Part shown: positions 24,870-31,912 of the stretch, piece after piece
How positions within the stretch are numbered: position 1 is the stretch's first letter
Layout of the letters: each line of letters opens with the position of its first letter
From: DSXH01 sp020724325
GTDB taxonomy: Bacteria > Bacteroidota > Ignavibacteria > Ignavibacteriales > Melioribacteraceae
DNA: 64,000 nt
Assembly (NCBI GenBank): GCA_040756515.1
Contig: JBFLYW010000002.1
Coordinates: forward strand, 62,001 to 126,000
Reading direction: 5' to 3'
The notes under the pieces: generated by a model
What the model was told of the DNA's origin: nothing
The model's input: only the letters and a program-made list of their open reading frames with translations
Databases searched by the model: none
Made by a program: the position numbers and the translations under genes

Positions 24870-25333
24870 TTTTTGGATTAGAGCAGTCGAAAATAAAGGT
24901 TAGTGATACAGAGGAAGTAATTCTGGAAAATTCAAATTTGGAGCCGGAATTTATGAAACCAATATTATTAGAATATCCATCGCCATTAAATGGTTATCGA
25001 AATTTTATTTATTTGGGTGATTATGCTGAATTCAAATTAGAAGTAGATATTTCTAAACATGAAGATAAAAATACTTTTTTCAGTCAACTTAAAAATTTAG
25101 AAAATCAGTTAGTAGTTTTTTATCCACATAAAGATGAACAAGCTATAAAAGATTTAGCGGGGAATGACGTGCTTTTCTTTCTGACAGTAGAACCATTTTA
25201 TTTTAATAATGAAGTTGATCAAGATATGATTTTATTGACATTTCATTCAGTTGGATTTATTGATTATCGTGGAATCTGGAATATACAGGGTTATGGATAT
25301 CAATTTGCTTACAACTTTGGATTTGGAGTTTAG
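24866..25333 (+). CDS. Tail tip protein, second of a duplicated pair
   Basis: 155 aa. Begins 'MIFGLEQSKI'; 'SPLNGYRNFIYLGDYAEFKL' and 'VVFYPHKDEQAIKDLAGND' align with the preceding protein over nearly the whole length. The last 20 residues are aromatic- and glycine-rich ('QGYGYQFAYNFGFGV') and unique to this copy, perhaps a contact surface for the fibre encoded next. Confidence 0.6.
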   Translation: MIFGLEQSKIKVSDTEEVILENSNLEPEFMKPILLEYPSPLNGYRNFIYLGDYAEFKLEVDISKHEDKNTFFSQLKNLENQLVVFYPHKDEQAIKDLAGNDVLFFLTVEPFYFNNEVDQDMILLTFHSVGFIDYRGIWNIQGYGYQFAYNFGFGV

Positions 25334-25335
25334 AG

Positions 25336-27816
25336 ATGTCTTGGGATGCACCGATCGGATATAGCACACATTTTAAGTTCCCGAAATATGCACTTGGTGC
25401 AAATCCGGGAGCCGATGCTTTGAACGAAGATCTCATCGAAGCGATTGACTCTAAAATCTATGAAGCAAATCAACGATCAATGGGTGAACAAGTTGCTAAA
25501 TTTGGTATTGGTGGTGTCCCTGATTCTGTATTCAAGTTAAAGGTCTATGGTGATTCCTGGATTACAGGGAACGAAAAAATAGATGGTTATTCAGCTATTG
25601 GCGGGGAAGTAGATACTAATTTCAAACAAAAGATTCACGGAAACGCCAAGATAACAGGTAACTTAACTTTAGACGGCGATTTTTATGTCGGTGGATCAAT
25701 CAATCAGGTGAACGTTGAGGAGTTGAATGTAACCGACAAGACAATTCGACTGAATAAAGGCGGGGATAATAACACAGCACTTAACGGTGGAATAACCATG
25801 TTAGGTACTTCCGAATCTGTCCTTGCTACCATTAAGTATACTAGTTCAGTTTGGGAATCTTCGCTCGATTTTAATTTAGCTTCTGGTAAAGTTTTTAAAA
25901 TAAATAATGTAGAAGTTCTATCAGCAACAACACTTGGAACTGCTGTTGTAAATTCATCATTAACAAAGGTAGGAACACTTACTCAAGGCATCTGGAATGC
26001 AACTGCAATTAATGGGCAGTATCTTAATTACAATACAACAAACCTAAAAGTAACATCAAATCAAATAAACACGATCCAAGATATTGCGACTACTTCTTCA
26101 CCAACCTTCACAAATATTACTTTATCTGGGAAAATTGATCAACAAGGGACAAATAATTCCGAGTTCGGATCACAAGCTCTTTTACCAAAACAAACTTACT
26201 ATGGTAATTTAGGTAGCTTAAATAAGAAGTGGTTAACATTACACGCATCTGAATTATGGGTTGAAACTTTAGTCGCTCAGAATACAATAGCTACAATTGG
26301 TGGAAGAATTTTAGTCGGTCCGACTACATCGCTCGTTTCTGATTTGTCTTCAGGTTCGACTTCAATAAATGTGAAGCACAACCAAATGAGTAATGGAGAT
26401 GTTGTTTACTTGGAAGCTGATGGAAAGATTGAGTTTATAAGAATTAATTCATCTGCATCGGGCAGTCCGGGTAATTATTATTATTCAATTATTAGAGATT
26501 TAGACGGAAGCGGTGCGAACGATTGGTATGCAGGAGATGCTTTATTTAATACAGGGCAATCTGGGAATGGTTTTATAGATCTATATTCTTTCAGAGGAGT
26601 AAAAAGTTCTCAACAAGTTGGGCCGGCGATAGTTGGTAATGTAAGGAATTCATCTACTTACAATGATTGGAGTGAACATTGGGCAGTTGGCAATCTGAAC
26701 GGAGTGTATGGTTATGGTTCAACAACTTACGGAGCTGCATTCGGTAAGTATGCAAACGGAGTTCCAAACATTACTATTGATTCAGTTAACGGAATTAGAA
26801 TCCGTAACTATACAACTCAACTTGCTCAATGGGATATGAGTGGAAATATTTTAATTGGGGAAGTCGGATCCGGTAAAAGCAATATTTTAATTACAAGCGG
26901 GGCAGTTAAACTTAGAAATAATACGACCGATTTAATTAGACTAAATACTGATGGCACAGCAACGTTTGAAGGGAATATAACTTCTAATGCGACAATAACT
27001 GGTGGGATCGTTAGAACAGGTGCGAGCGGACAACGTGTAATCTTAGATGGTGTAAATGGTGATCTAAGATTCTACAGTACTGGTGAGCATTTAACAAGAT
27101 TAGTTGGATATCATGATGGGGTTCAATCATATCTTTATACTCCAAATTATCTATTTGCTGCGTCGGGCTTGAAAACAAATGACAATATTTGGGCTTACGG
27201 TAGTTTAACAGTAGCGAATGGAAAATATATCATTGATAATAACGGGGGAATAACAAAAGTCAACAATCAAAATCCTTCTGCAGGATTATTTCTTCGAGGC
27301 GACGGCTCATCATTTACCCCGACTTATTTAAGTTCTTCTGATGTTACAACTGCATTAGGTTATACCCCGGTAACAAATGCAAGGACAATAAACGGATATG
27401 CTCTAACAAGTAATATTACTTTAACAAAATCCGATATTGGTCTGGGTAATGTTGAAAATACAGCGTTATCAACTTGGGCGGGCTCATCAAATCTTGTTAC
27501 AGTGGGCAAAATAGCAGATGTACTGAAACTTGGTAAAGGATTGCAGTATGATAATGAACAATACATAACAGTAACCCCAACTGATAATAGTAATGGTTAC
27601 ATAACAATGACCGGCGGAAAAAATCTACTAAGATTATACCCAGCCGGTAGTGGATATAATATTGGTATCTATGGTATGACAGACAAAGCTATTATTATGG
27701 TAGTTAATGTTCACACGTCTATCTCGATAACTGTTGAAGGTAAATTATTAGCGCCAAAACAGTCAGTTTTAATGATGTATGATGCAGATTATACAACAGT
27801 TAGAATTGTTGGTTAA
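25336..27816 (+). CDS. Tail fibre / receptor-binding protein
   Basis: 826 aa, ribosome site GGAG. The N-terminal 130 residues look like an attachment domain; repeated short beta motifs follow ('SIGGE/VGGSINQ', 'LTLDGDFYVGG'). Near the C-terminus is the phage-fibre repeat 'TALGYTPVTN' followed by 'GYALTSNITLTKSDIGLGNV', a hallmark of trimeric fibres. The C-terminal 90 residues form a separate globular tip with no intramolecular chaperone motif that I can identify. It mediates host recognition by inference. Confidence 0.85.
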   Translation: MSWDAPIGYSTHFKFPKYALGANPGADALNEDLIEAIDSKIYEANQRSMGEQVAKFGIGGVPDSVFKLKVYGDSWITGNEKIDGYSAIGGEVDTNFKQKIHGNAKITGNLTLDGDFYVGGSINQVNVEELNVTDKTIRLNKGGDNNTALNGGITMLGTSESVLATIKYTSSVWESSLDFNLASGKVFKINNVEVLSATTLGTAVVNSSLTKVGTLTQGIWNATAINGQYLNYNTTNLKVTSNQINTIQDIATTSSPTFTNITLSGKIDQQGTNNSEFGSQALLPKQTYYGNLGSLNKKWLTLHASELWVETLVAQNTIATIGGRILVGPTTSLVSDLSSGSTSINVKHNQMSNGDVVYLEADGKIEFIRINSSASGSPGNYYYSIIRDLDGSGANDWYAGDALFNTGQSGNGFIDLYSFRGVKSSQQVGPAIVGNVRNSSTYNDWSEHWAVGNLNGVYGYGSTTYGAAFGKYANGVPNITIDSVNGIRIRNYTTQLAQWDMSGNILIGEVGSGKSNILITSGAVKLRNNTTDLIRLNTDGTATFEGNITSNATITGGIVRTGASGQRVILDGVNGDLRFYSTGEHLTRLVGYHDGVQSYLYTPNYLFAASGLKTNDNIWAYGSLTVANGKYIIDNNGGITKVNNQNPSAGLFLRGDGSSFTPTYLSSSDVTTALGYTPVTNARTINGYALTSNITLTKSDIGLGNVENTALSTWAGSSNLVTVGKIADVLKLGKGLQYDNEQYITVTPTDNSNGYITMTGGKNLLRLYPAGSGYNIGIYGMTDKAIIMVVNVHTSISITVEGKLLAPKQSVLMMYDADYTTVRIVG

Positions 27817-27836
27817 TAAAAATATATAGGAGAATT

Positions 27837-28058
27837 ATGAAGCTGCAATTAAATAACGATGAGAAAAAAGATTTAGAATTAATTCAAGAAAAAAGAAAAA
27901 ATCTTTTTTTACAAGATCAATTCTTAACAGCCAGATGGAATACAATAATAGAGGAATTTTGTAAGAGAAATTCCCAGGATGTTTCTAAAGCTAAAAATGT
28001 CAATTTAGAAACAGGCGTTGTTGAGTTCGAAGAGCAACAGCAAAAGAAGAAAAAGTGA
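27837..28058 (+). CDS. Small coiled-coil protein in the tail-fibre region
   Basis: 73 aa, ribosome site TAGGAG. Lys/Glu/Gln-rich; a helical N-terminus 'MKLQLNNDEKKDLELIQEKR' and a poly-Lys end. It may be a fibre chaperone or small tail accessory protein. No family recognised. Confidence 0.55.
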   Translation: MKLQLNNDEKKDLELIQEKRKNLFLQDQFLTARWNTIIEEFCKRNSQDVSKAKNVNLETGVVEFEEQQQKKKK

Positions 28059-28065
28059 GGTAACT

Positions 28066-28431
28066 ATGGTTTTGAATTTTGATCAATCGGTACCAGTTCA
28101 TTTAATACTTAGACAAGGGGATCATTATGATAAAGTCTTCGTGGTAAAGAAGAATGGAGTCGATTACGATTGGACAAACGTCACGGAAATAATTCTACAG
28201 TTGAAAACCTCTAAGAGTGATGAAGAGCCGGCTCTCGAACTGAAATTATCAGAAAGCGATATCGAAATTGCAACTGGAACGATGATCTGGCACATTCCCA
28301 CTTCTAAATCAGATATTGAACCAGGTCAATATGGAAGTCTGGAATTATTAATTTTATTCTCAAATGATAAACCCAAATTATGGTTTGATGGAAGTGGAGA
28401 AGTAAAAAAACGGGGGATTAAACTTGGCTGA
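28066..28431 (+). CDS. Baseplate protein with BppU-like N-terminal domain
   Basis: 121 aa from ATG 28066 (GAGG upstream); an upstream ATG at 28018 would overlap the preceding gene and lacks a site. 'VPVHLILRQGDHYDKVFVVK', 'YDWTNVTEIILQLK' and 'SDIEPGQYGSLELLI' match the beta-sandwich 'BppU_N'-type domain common in baseplate upper or side-fibre proteins. The whole protein is that one domain, so it probably acts as an adaptor. Confidence 0.65.
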   Translation: MVLNFDQSVPVHLILRQGDHYDKVFVVKKNGVDYDWTNVTEIILQLKTSKSDEEPALELKLSESDIEIATGTMIWHIPTSKSDIEPGQYGSLELLILFSNDKPKLWFDGSGEVKKRGIKLG

Positions 28432-28684
28432 GAATATTGAATATATAATTGATCTAACATCAGTTGAGGAGCCAATTGAAATGATTTCGGGCGACTTAAT
28501 TATTGATTCGGATAAATATATTGAAAAGAATATTATCAATGCTAAAGGGGATTTAATTGTAGGGAGCGAGGAGGCGGAACCGATGAGACTGCCAATCGGG
28601 TCGCCAAATTATTTTATGGTAGTTGATCCGACACAAGATAGGGGATATAAATTTACAAACGAAATTGACGGCGGAACATTTTAA
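28424..28684 (+). CDS. Small tail-tip protein ending in DGGTF
   Basis: 86 aa, TTG start overlapping the previous gene by 8 bases. Contains 'NIINAKGDLIVGSEEAEPMR', the 'akGDLivg' motif seen in phage fibre or baseplate proteins. Its last residues DGGTF are identical to those of the next gene product. Probably a structural accessory. Confidence 0.5.
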   Translation: MAENIEYIIDLTSVEEPIEMISGDLIIDSDKYIEKNIINAKGDLIVGSEEAEPMRLPIGSPNYFMVVDPTQDRGYKFTNEIDGGTF

Positions 28685-28707
28685 TTAATTCATAAAGGAG
28701 AAAAAAG

Positions 28708-29166
28708 ATGCCACAAATAATTAAACTAAAGAGAGGACTGAAATCTAACCTGCCAACGTCAGGTATGAACGCCGGTGAGCCGATGTTCGCAACGGATAGA
28801 GGGACTTTGCATATAGCCATTGATGCGACAACGAAGAAACCTGTTGTTCCGGCAATCGATGATTTAACCACAATACCCTCAATAAGCGGAGCGGAGGATT
28901 TGCTTATTATTCACGATGCGTCCGAAGGGTCAGGTCAAAAGGAAAAGAAGATGACATTTAACGATTTTAAATCCGCACTCAATATTCCCTCCGGAGATAC
29001 CGACGAGAAGGTCGCCGTTGTAAGCGGTGGAACAGCCGGATATATTTGGGGGAGTAATGGAGCAGACGGTATTTTAAGAATGGGTTCATCTATGTCTTGG
29101 ACTAAGGATGCAGGAAATGCTTTTGTGACCTTGGATGTTGCAACGGTTGACGGCGGGACGTTCTAA
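28708..29166 (+). CDS. Tail-tip / receptor-binding accessory with tropism-type N-terminus
   Basis: 152 aa, ribosome site AAGGAG. N-terminal 'IIKLKRGLKSNLPTSGMNAG' followed by 'EPMFATDRGTLHIAID' matches the small N-terminal domain of phage major-tropism/collar and tail-tip proteins ('iqlRrgt...p.L..GEp.f.tDt..l.iG'). The rest is a short beta-rich segment ending DGGTF. No C-type lectin domain and no diversity-generating reverse transcriptase are present. Confidence 0.65.
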   Translation: MPQIIKLKRGLKSNLPTSGMNAGEPMFATDRGTLHIAIDATTKKPVVPAIDDLTTIPSISGAEDLLIIHDASEGSGQKEKKMTFNDFKSALNIPSGDTDEKVAVVSGGTAGYIWGSNGADGILRMGSSMSWTKDAGNAFVTLDVATVDGGTF

Positions 29167-29167
29167 T

Positions 29168-29350
29168 TTGAAGTCAGAAATTACTTACAAGAAAGTTGAA
29201 GTAGTTTGGGATGATCAGTTGGCAAATGAGAATGGAGAAGGAATAATCCCGATTGTGTTAAAAAAAGAATTTCAGACTTTGGAAGAAGCAAAAAAATTCA
29301 TTGATGAAAATTTTACAGATAATAATTATACTATTTGCTTGGTGATATAA
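29168..29350 (+). CDS. Small hypothetical protein in the tail-tip operon
   Basis: 60 aa from TTG 29168, one base after the previous stop; no better start. 'YKKVEVVWDDQLANENGEGI' then a helix 'TLEEAKKFIDENF' then a strand. No family recognised; it may be a small beta-alpha-beta accessory. The next start overlaps its stop (TAATG). Confidence 0.5.
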   Translation: MKSEITYKKVEVVWDDQLANENGEGIIPIVLKKEFQTLEEAKKFIDENFTDNNYTICLVI

Positions 29351-30210
29351 TGGCAAGAAATAAAACGATTAAAATTCTCCGTTCAACGAGAGCAAACCTA
29401 AATACTCAAAAAAATGCTAATGCCTTAATTGAAGGCGAACCATATCTCATAACAGATGAGAGAAGATTAGCAGTAGGTATAGGCAATAATGATTACGAAG
29501 ATTTCGCTAAGAAATCCGAAATTGATGGAAAGAAAACTGATAATGTTTCGGCAACTTCAAGAATTTTAGGAAGAAAAACAGCCGGTTCAGGTGTTATGGA
29601 GGAACTCACTCTTTCTGAAGTTATGGACTTTATAGGTTCAGCAGCTTCAGGGGATATATTATATCGCGGCGCTTCGTCTTGGGTTAGACTTCCTAAAGGT
29701 TCAGACGGTCAAATTTTAACGCTAGCAAGCGGCCTTCCTTCGTGGGCTGCGGCTGCTGGGGGCGGAACAACTATTCTTTTGGCAGTAAAGACGGCGAATG
29801 AAACTGTTTCTAACTCAACTACCTATCAGGACGATGATCACCTGACTCTTTCAGTTGAAGCTAATTCTAATTATTTAGTCGAAGTTGGAATATTTTTGTA
29901 TACTTCAACAAATAATCAAGAACCTAAAGTTCAGTTTGTTATGCCTACGGGGGCAACAATAGCGGGGGGGATTATTTCACAATATTCCCCTGCTCTTGAT
30001 GGGATTATCGTTCCTTACGTGGCAACAAAAACGACAAGGGAATTTGATAATGGTATAGAAAATTATCAAGGAGCCTATTATCAAATTATGACCGCTGATT
30101 TAAGTGTTGGTTCGAACGCTGGCACATTTAAGATACAATGGGCATTATCAAGAGGAACCCAGAGTGTTACTTTTTACAAAGGTTCTTTTTTAAGATTAAC
30201 GAAGAGGTAA
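29350..30210 (+). CDS. Tail-tip / receptor-binding protein with tropism-type N-terminus
   Basis: 286 aa from ATG 29350. The first 50 residues ('IKILRSTRANLNTQKNANAL' then 'IEGEPYLITDERRLAVGIG') repeat the N-terminal domain of the 152-aa protein two genes upstream. A flexible middle with 'GDILYRGASSWVRLPKGSDG' follows, as in many phage fibres. The C-terminal 140 residues form a jelly-roll-like beta domain ('TYQDDDHLTLSVEANSNYLV'), probably binding the host surface. Confidence 0.7.
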   Translation: MARNKTIKILRSTRANLNTQKNANALIEGEPYLITDERRLAVGIGNNDYEDFAKKSEIDGKKTDNVSATSRILGRKTAGSGVMEELTLSEVMDFIGSAASGDILYRGASSWVRLPKGSDGQILTLASGLPSWAAAAGGGTTILLAVKTANETVSNSTTYQDDDHLTLSVEANSNYLVEVGIFLYTSTNNQEPKVQFVMPTGATIAGGIISQYSPALDGIIVPYVATKTTREFDNGIENYQGAYYQIMTADLSVGSNAGTFKIQWALSRGTQSVTFYKGSFLRLTKR

Positions 30211-30212
30211 AA

Positions 30213-30539
30213 ATGGTATTTACAAGAAACCAATCTGAAGTCATTGTTAAATTTACGGACGAAGGAAATAATATATTCAAAATAGGTCTTGGTTCTGAAT
30301 CATTGTCGAAGTCTGATGATGATTTAAAAGAACTTGCAATCGAAAAGTATAATGAAATAAAATATAGGGAGCTTAATCCGCCGGCGCCGTCGTATACTGA
30401 ACTTAGGCGCGCGGAATATCCTTCGACTGACGAAATGATAGTGGCGTTGTGGGAAAAGGTTGTAGAAGGAAGAAATGAGGAAGCGGAGAGGCTCCAAGCT
30501 AAGAGAGTTGAAGTAAAAGAGAAGTATCCAAAGAATTAA
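30213..30539 (+). CDS. Tail fibre assembly-type/accessory protein
   Basis: 108 aa from ATG 30213 (GAGG at 30203-30206). The C-terminal half 'PSYTELRRAEYPSTDEMIVA' followed by 'LWEKVVEG' is the common phage 'Y.e.R..eYPs..dqldalw' motif found in fibre-assembly and accessory proteins at the 3' end of tail operons. The N-terminal part is a short beta unit. Last gene of the late operon; a terminator follows. Confidence 0.65.
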   Translation: MVFTRNQSEVIVKFTDEGNNIFKIGLGSESLSKSDDDLKELAIEKYNEIKYRELNPPAPSYTELRRAEYPSTDEMIVALWEKVVEGRNEEAERLQAKRVEVKEKYPKN

Positions 30540-30605
30540 ACTTGTTTTTTCTTGAGATACAAAAATTTACTTTGGTGAGATATTAGATCTAATTAGAATA
30601 TAAAG

Positions 30606-30625
30606 AGCCCGCCAAAAGACGGGCT
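30606..30625. terminator. Terminator at the end of the late operon
   Basis: AGCCCG and CGGGCT pair around an 8-base loop, located between the plus-strand late operon and a convergent small minus-strand ORF. The T-rich tract on the plus side starts about 13 bases downstream, so it is a moderate terminator, possibly used from both sides. Confidence 0.55.
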
Positions 30626-30631
30626 TATGGA

Positions 30632-30748
30632 TTATGGTTTTTTCTTCCATTGTTCAAGGTTAGTATATTCATTTACTACCTTGATTAATTGGGATTTCAA
30701 ACCATTGGTCTTAATCTTTTGGATTATAGACCTGAAAAATGCAAGCAT
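30632..30748 (-). CDS. Small minus-strand phage ORF
   Basis: 38 aa. The start at 30748 is supported by GGAGGT six bases upstream on the minus strand. The peptide begins MLAFFRSIIQKIKTNG and is basic and amphipathic. No family recognised. Lies convergent to the late operon. The strong ribosome site is the main support. Confidence 0.5.
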   Translation of the reverse strand: MLAFFRSIIQKIKTNGLKSQLIKVVNEYTNLEQWKKKP

Positions 30749-30966
30749 AATTACCTCCATTTCAGTTATCGGTTTATAATCCCCTTGCATCCAAGCTATC
30801 AATTTGATAACTTGCAATTGCTTCATCGCTCAACTTACAAGGGGTTTTAATTTCATGCGAAGTTGAGATAGCAAGTTTGGGTCTAAGTTCTCGGCTTAGA
30901 CCTTTTTTATTGTTTCTTATAAATATAAAATCTGAATCAATTAATTCATTTTTCCGAAACTTCAAA

Positions 30967-31107
30967 TCATTTTTTCTTTTTACGATCTGGTCTTTGGGTT
31001 AATACGGAGCCGGCGACACTTTTCGCCGCTTTAGAATACCTTCCATCACGAAGGATTTTTGAAGCTATTCGAGCTACTCTTTTGGAGCTTTTTTCATTTT
31101 TTGACAT
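30967..31107 (-). CDS. 46-residue basic protein of a small prophage-associated type
   Basis: Starts at 31107 with a GGGGA ribosome site; 46 aa beginning MSKNEKSSKRVARIASKILR and ending in a run of Lys. The pattern 'SKNEK.S..VA..ASK.LR......K.VAGS.L.Q...' is one I recall as a recurring small protein of prophages and genomic islands, function unknown. It resembles a helical basic DNA/RNA-binding peptide. It is the last gene before the attachment site. Confidence 0.65.
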   Translation of the reverse strand: MSKNEKSSKRVARIASKILRDGRYSKAAKSVAGSVLTQRPDRKKKK

Positions 31108-31674
31108 TGTTATCCCCTGATTAATAATTGGTTAATAATTTTAAAAATGTGGTGAATAAATTTCTCTTTAAGTAATACACCTTCCTTGAGATATTCATCT
31201 TAAAAAAAATTTAGAAGACAGAGGATTTTTCTTGACAGTTGAAATCAGAGGGGTTAAATTACGAATGTCGATACACAATAGAACTCCTCAGATTTTGGAG
31301 TTTTGCAAGTCTCAATAATTGGTTACCAGCCACATTATTGGGACTTTTTGCATTACATCCTCTTAGATTCTAAAGTATTATTGCTAATTACAAAAAAAAT
31401 ATTTTTTAAGCAATTTCATTAAATTCCCTTGAATGAATCAACCTATTGGTTTGTTTTTATTCTGATTAAATATAAGGAATAACTAATAGAAGAAAATATT
31501 GATTTTTTATTTAATTTTATTAAAAGGAACACATCAACACTACGGGGGATTAATAACAAGGAAGAAGATTTAAGTATAACACTTCTATAACACACTGTAC
31601 TTAAAATACAATAACTATATTGATTTTTGTAAAATAAATGTTAGATTGCAATTCAAAATTGATAACTAATTTTT
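31108..31674. other. AT-rich non-coding prophage end
   Basis: No ORF with a credible start. It contains one strong bidirectional hairpin (31308-31349), a possible small hairpin AACTCC...GGAGTT (31282-31303) and otherwise very AT-rich DNA. A weak Bacteroidota-like promoter (TTGA at 31620, TAGATTG at 31642) points toward the tRNA remnant and trp leader; this is speculative. Confidence 0.5.
31308..31349. terminator. Strong bidirectional terminator near prophage right end
   Basis: AGTCTCAATAAT (31308-31319) pairs with ATTATTGGGACT (31334-31345) over 12 bp with one G-U, and TTTTT follows. It would insulate the prophage from host transcription. Confidence 0.7.
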
Positions 31675-31716
31675 CTTTTAAGCATAGGGTCGGTGGTTCG
31701 ATCCCACCCGCGCTCA
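31675..31716 (+). tRNA. 3' fragment of a tRNA (probably tRNA-Lys UUU): prophage attachment site
   Basis: The fragment starts at the anticodon loop CTTTTAA (anticodon TTT), followed by GCATA, the variable GGGTC, a T-arm GGTGG-TTCGATC-CCACC and an acceptor strand CGCGCTC plus A. The 5' half (acceptor GAGCGCG, D-arm) is absent: upstream is AT-rich prophage DNA. This is the expected remnant when a phage integrates in a tRNA 3' end. The intact tRNA should lie at the other, unseen end of the prophage. CCA is not encoded. Confidence 0.75.
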
Positions 31717-31724
31717 CAAAAATT

Positions 31725-31790
31725 ATGCTTTCTGTCTATTTCATATCGAATCTTAACTGGTGGTGGAGAATTAATTCTCTGCCATCCTAA
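31725..31790 (+). CDS. trpL: Trp leader peptide
   Basis: An ATG at 31725 reads 21 codons to TAA at 31788-31790 and encodes MLSVYFISNLNWWWRINSLP plus S, with three consecutive TGG codons at 31758-31766. It begins 8 bases after the tRNA remnant and precedes mutually exclusive hairpins and trpB. No strong ribosome site is visible, only an A-rich stretch. Ribosome stalling at the Trp codons under Trp shortage would control the structures downstream. Confidence 0.85.
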   Translation: MLSVYFISNLNWWWRINSLPS

Positions 31791-31896
31791 TGCTATTTAA
31801 ATAATTAGTTAAACAAAAGCCGTGGATGGTAGCACCGTTCACGGCTTTGTTCTATCCAGCCGTGAACTTCTATCCATCCGGCGGCTTTATTTTTTA
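31779..31896 (+). promoter_or_regulatory. Trp attenuator (antiterminator and terminator hairpins)
   Basis: Terminator form: AAAGCCG (31816-31822) pairs with CGGCTTT (31882-31888) and GGATGG (31824-31829) with CCATCC (31874-31879), enclosing a perfect 10-bp hairpin GTTCACGGCT/AGCCGTGAAC (31837-31846 with 31858-31867). A run of six T follows at 31890-31895. Antiterminator form: CTGCCATCC (31779-31787), which overlaps the end of the leader ORF, pairs with GGATGGTAG (31824-31832). A ribosome finishing the leader masks 31779-31787 and allows termination; one stalled at the Trp codons leaves it free. Confidence 0.8.
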
Positions 31897-31912
31897 ATCA
31901 AGGAGGTTCACA

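Noticed and set aside
28708..30210. Diversity-generating retroelement target
   Set aside because: No reverse transcriptase, template repeat or C-type lectin variable region in the window.
30774..30965. 63-aa minus-strand ORF
   Set aside because: TTG start without ribosome site and an atypical composition; lies between two better supported small ORFs.
31675..31716. Complete functional tRNA gene
   Set aside because: Only the 3' part from the anticodon loop on is present; upstream bases cannot form acceptor, D-arm or anticodon 5' strands.
31816..31890. T-box riboswitch (GGATGGTAGCACCG resembles the T-box motif)
   Set aside because: No specifier loop; the leader ORF with three Trp codons and pairing strands explain the region better.
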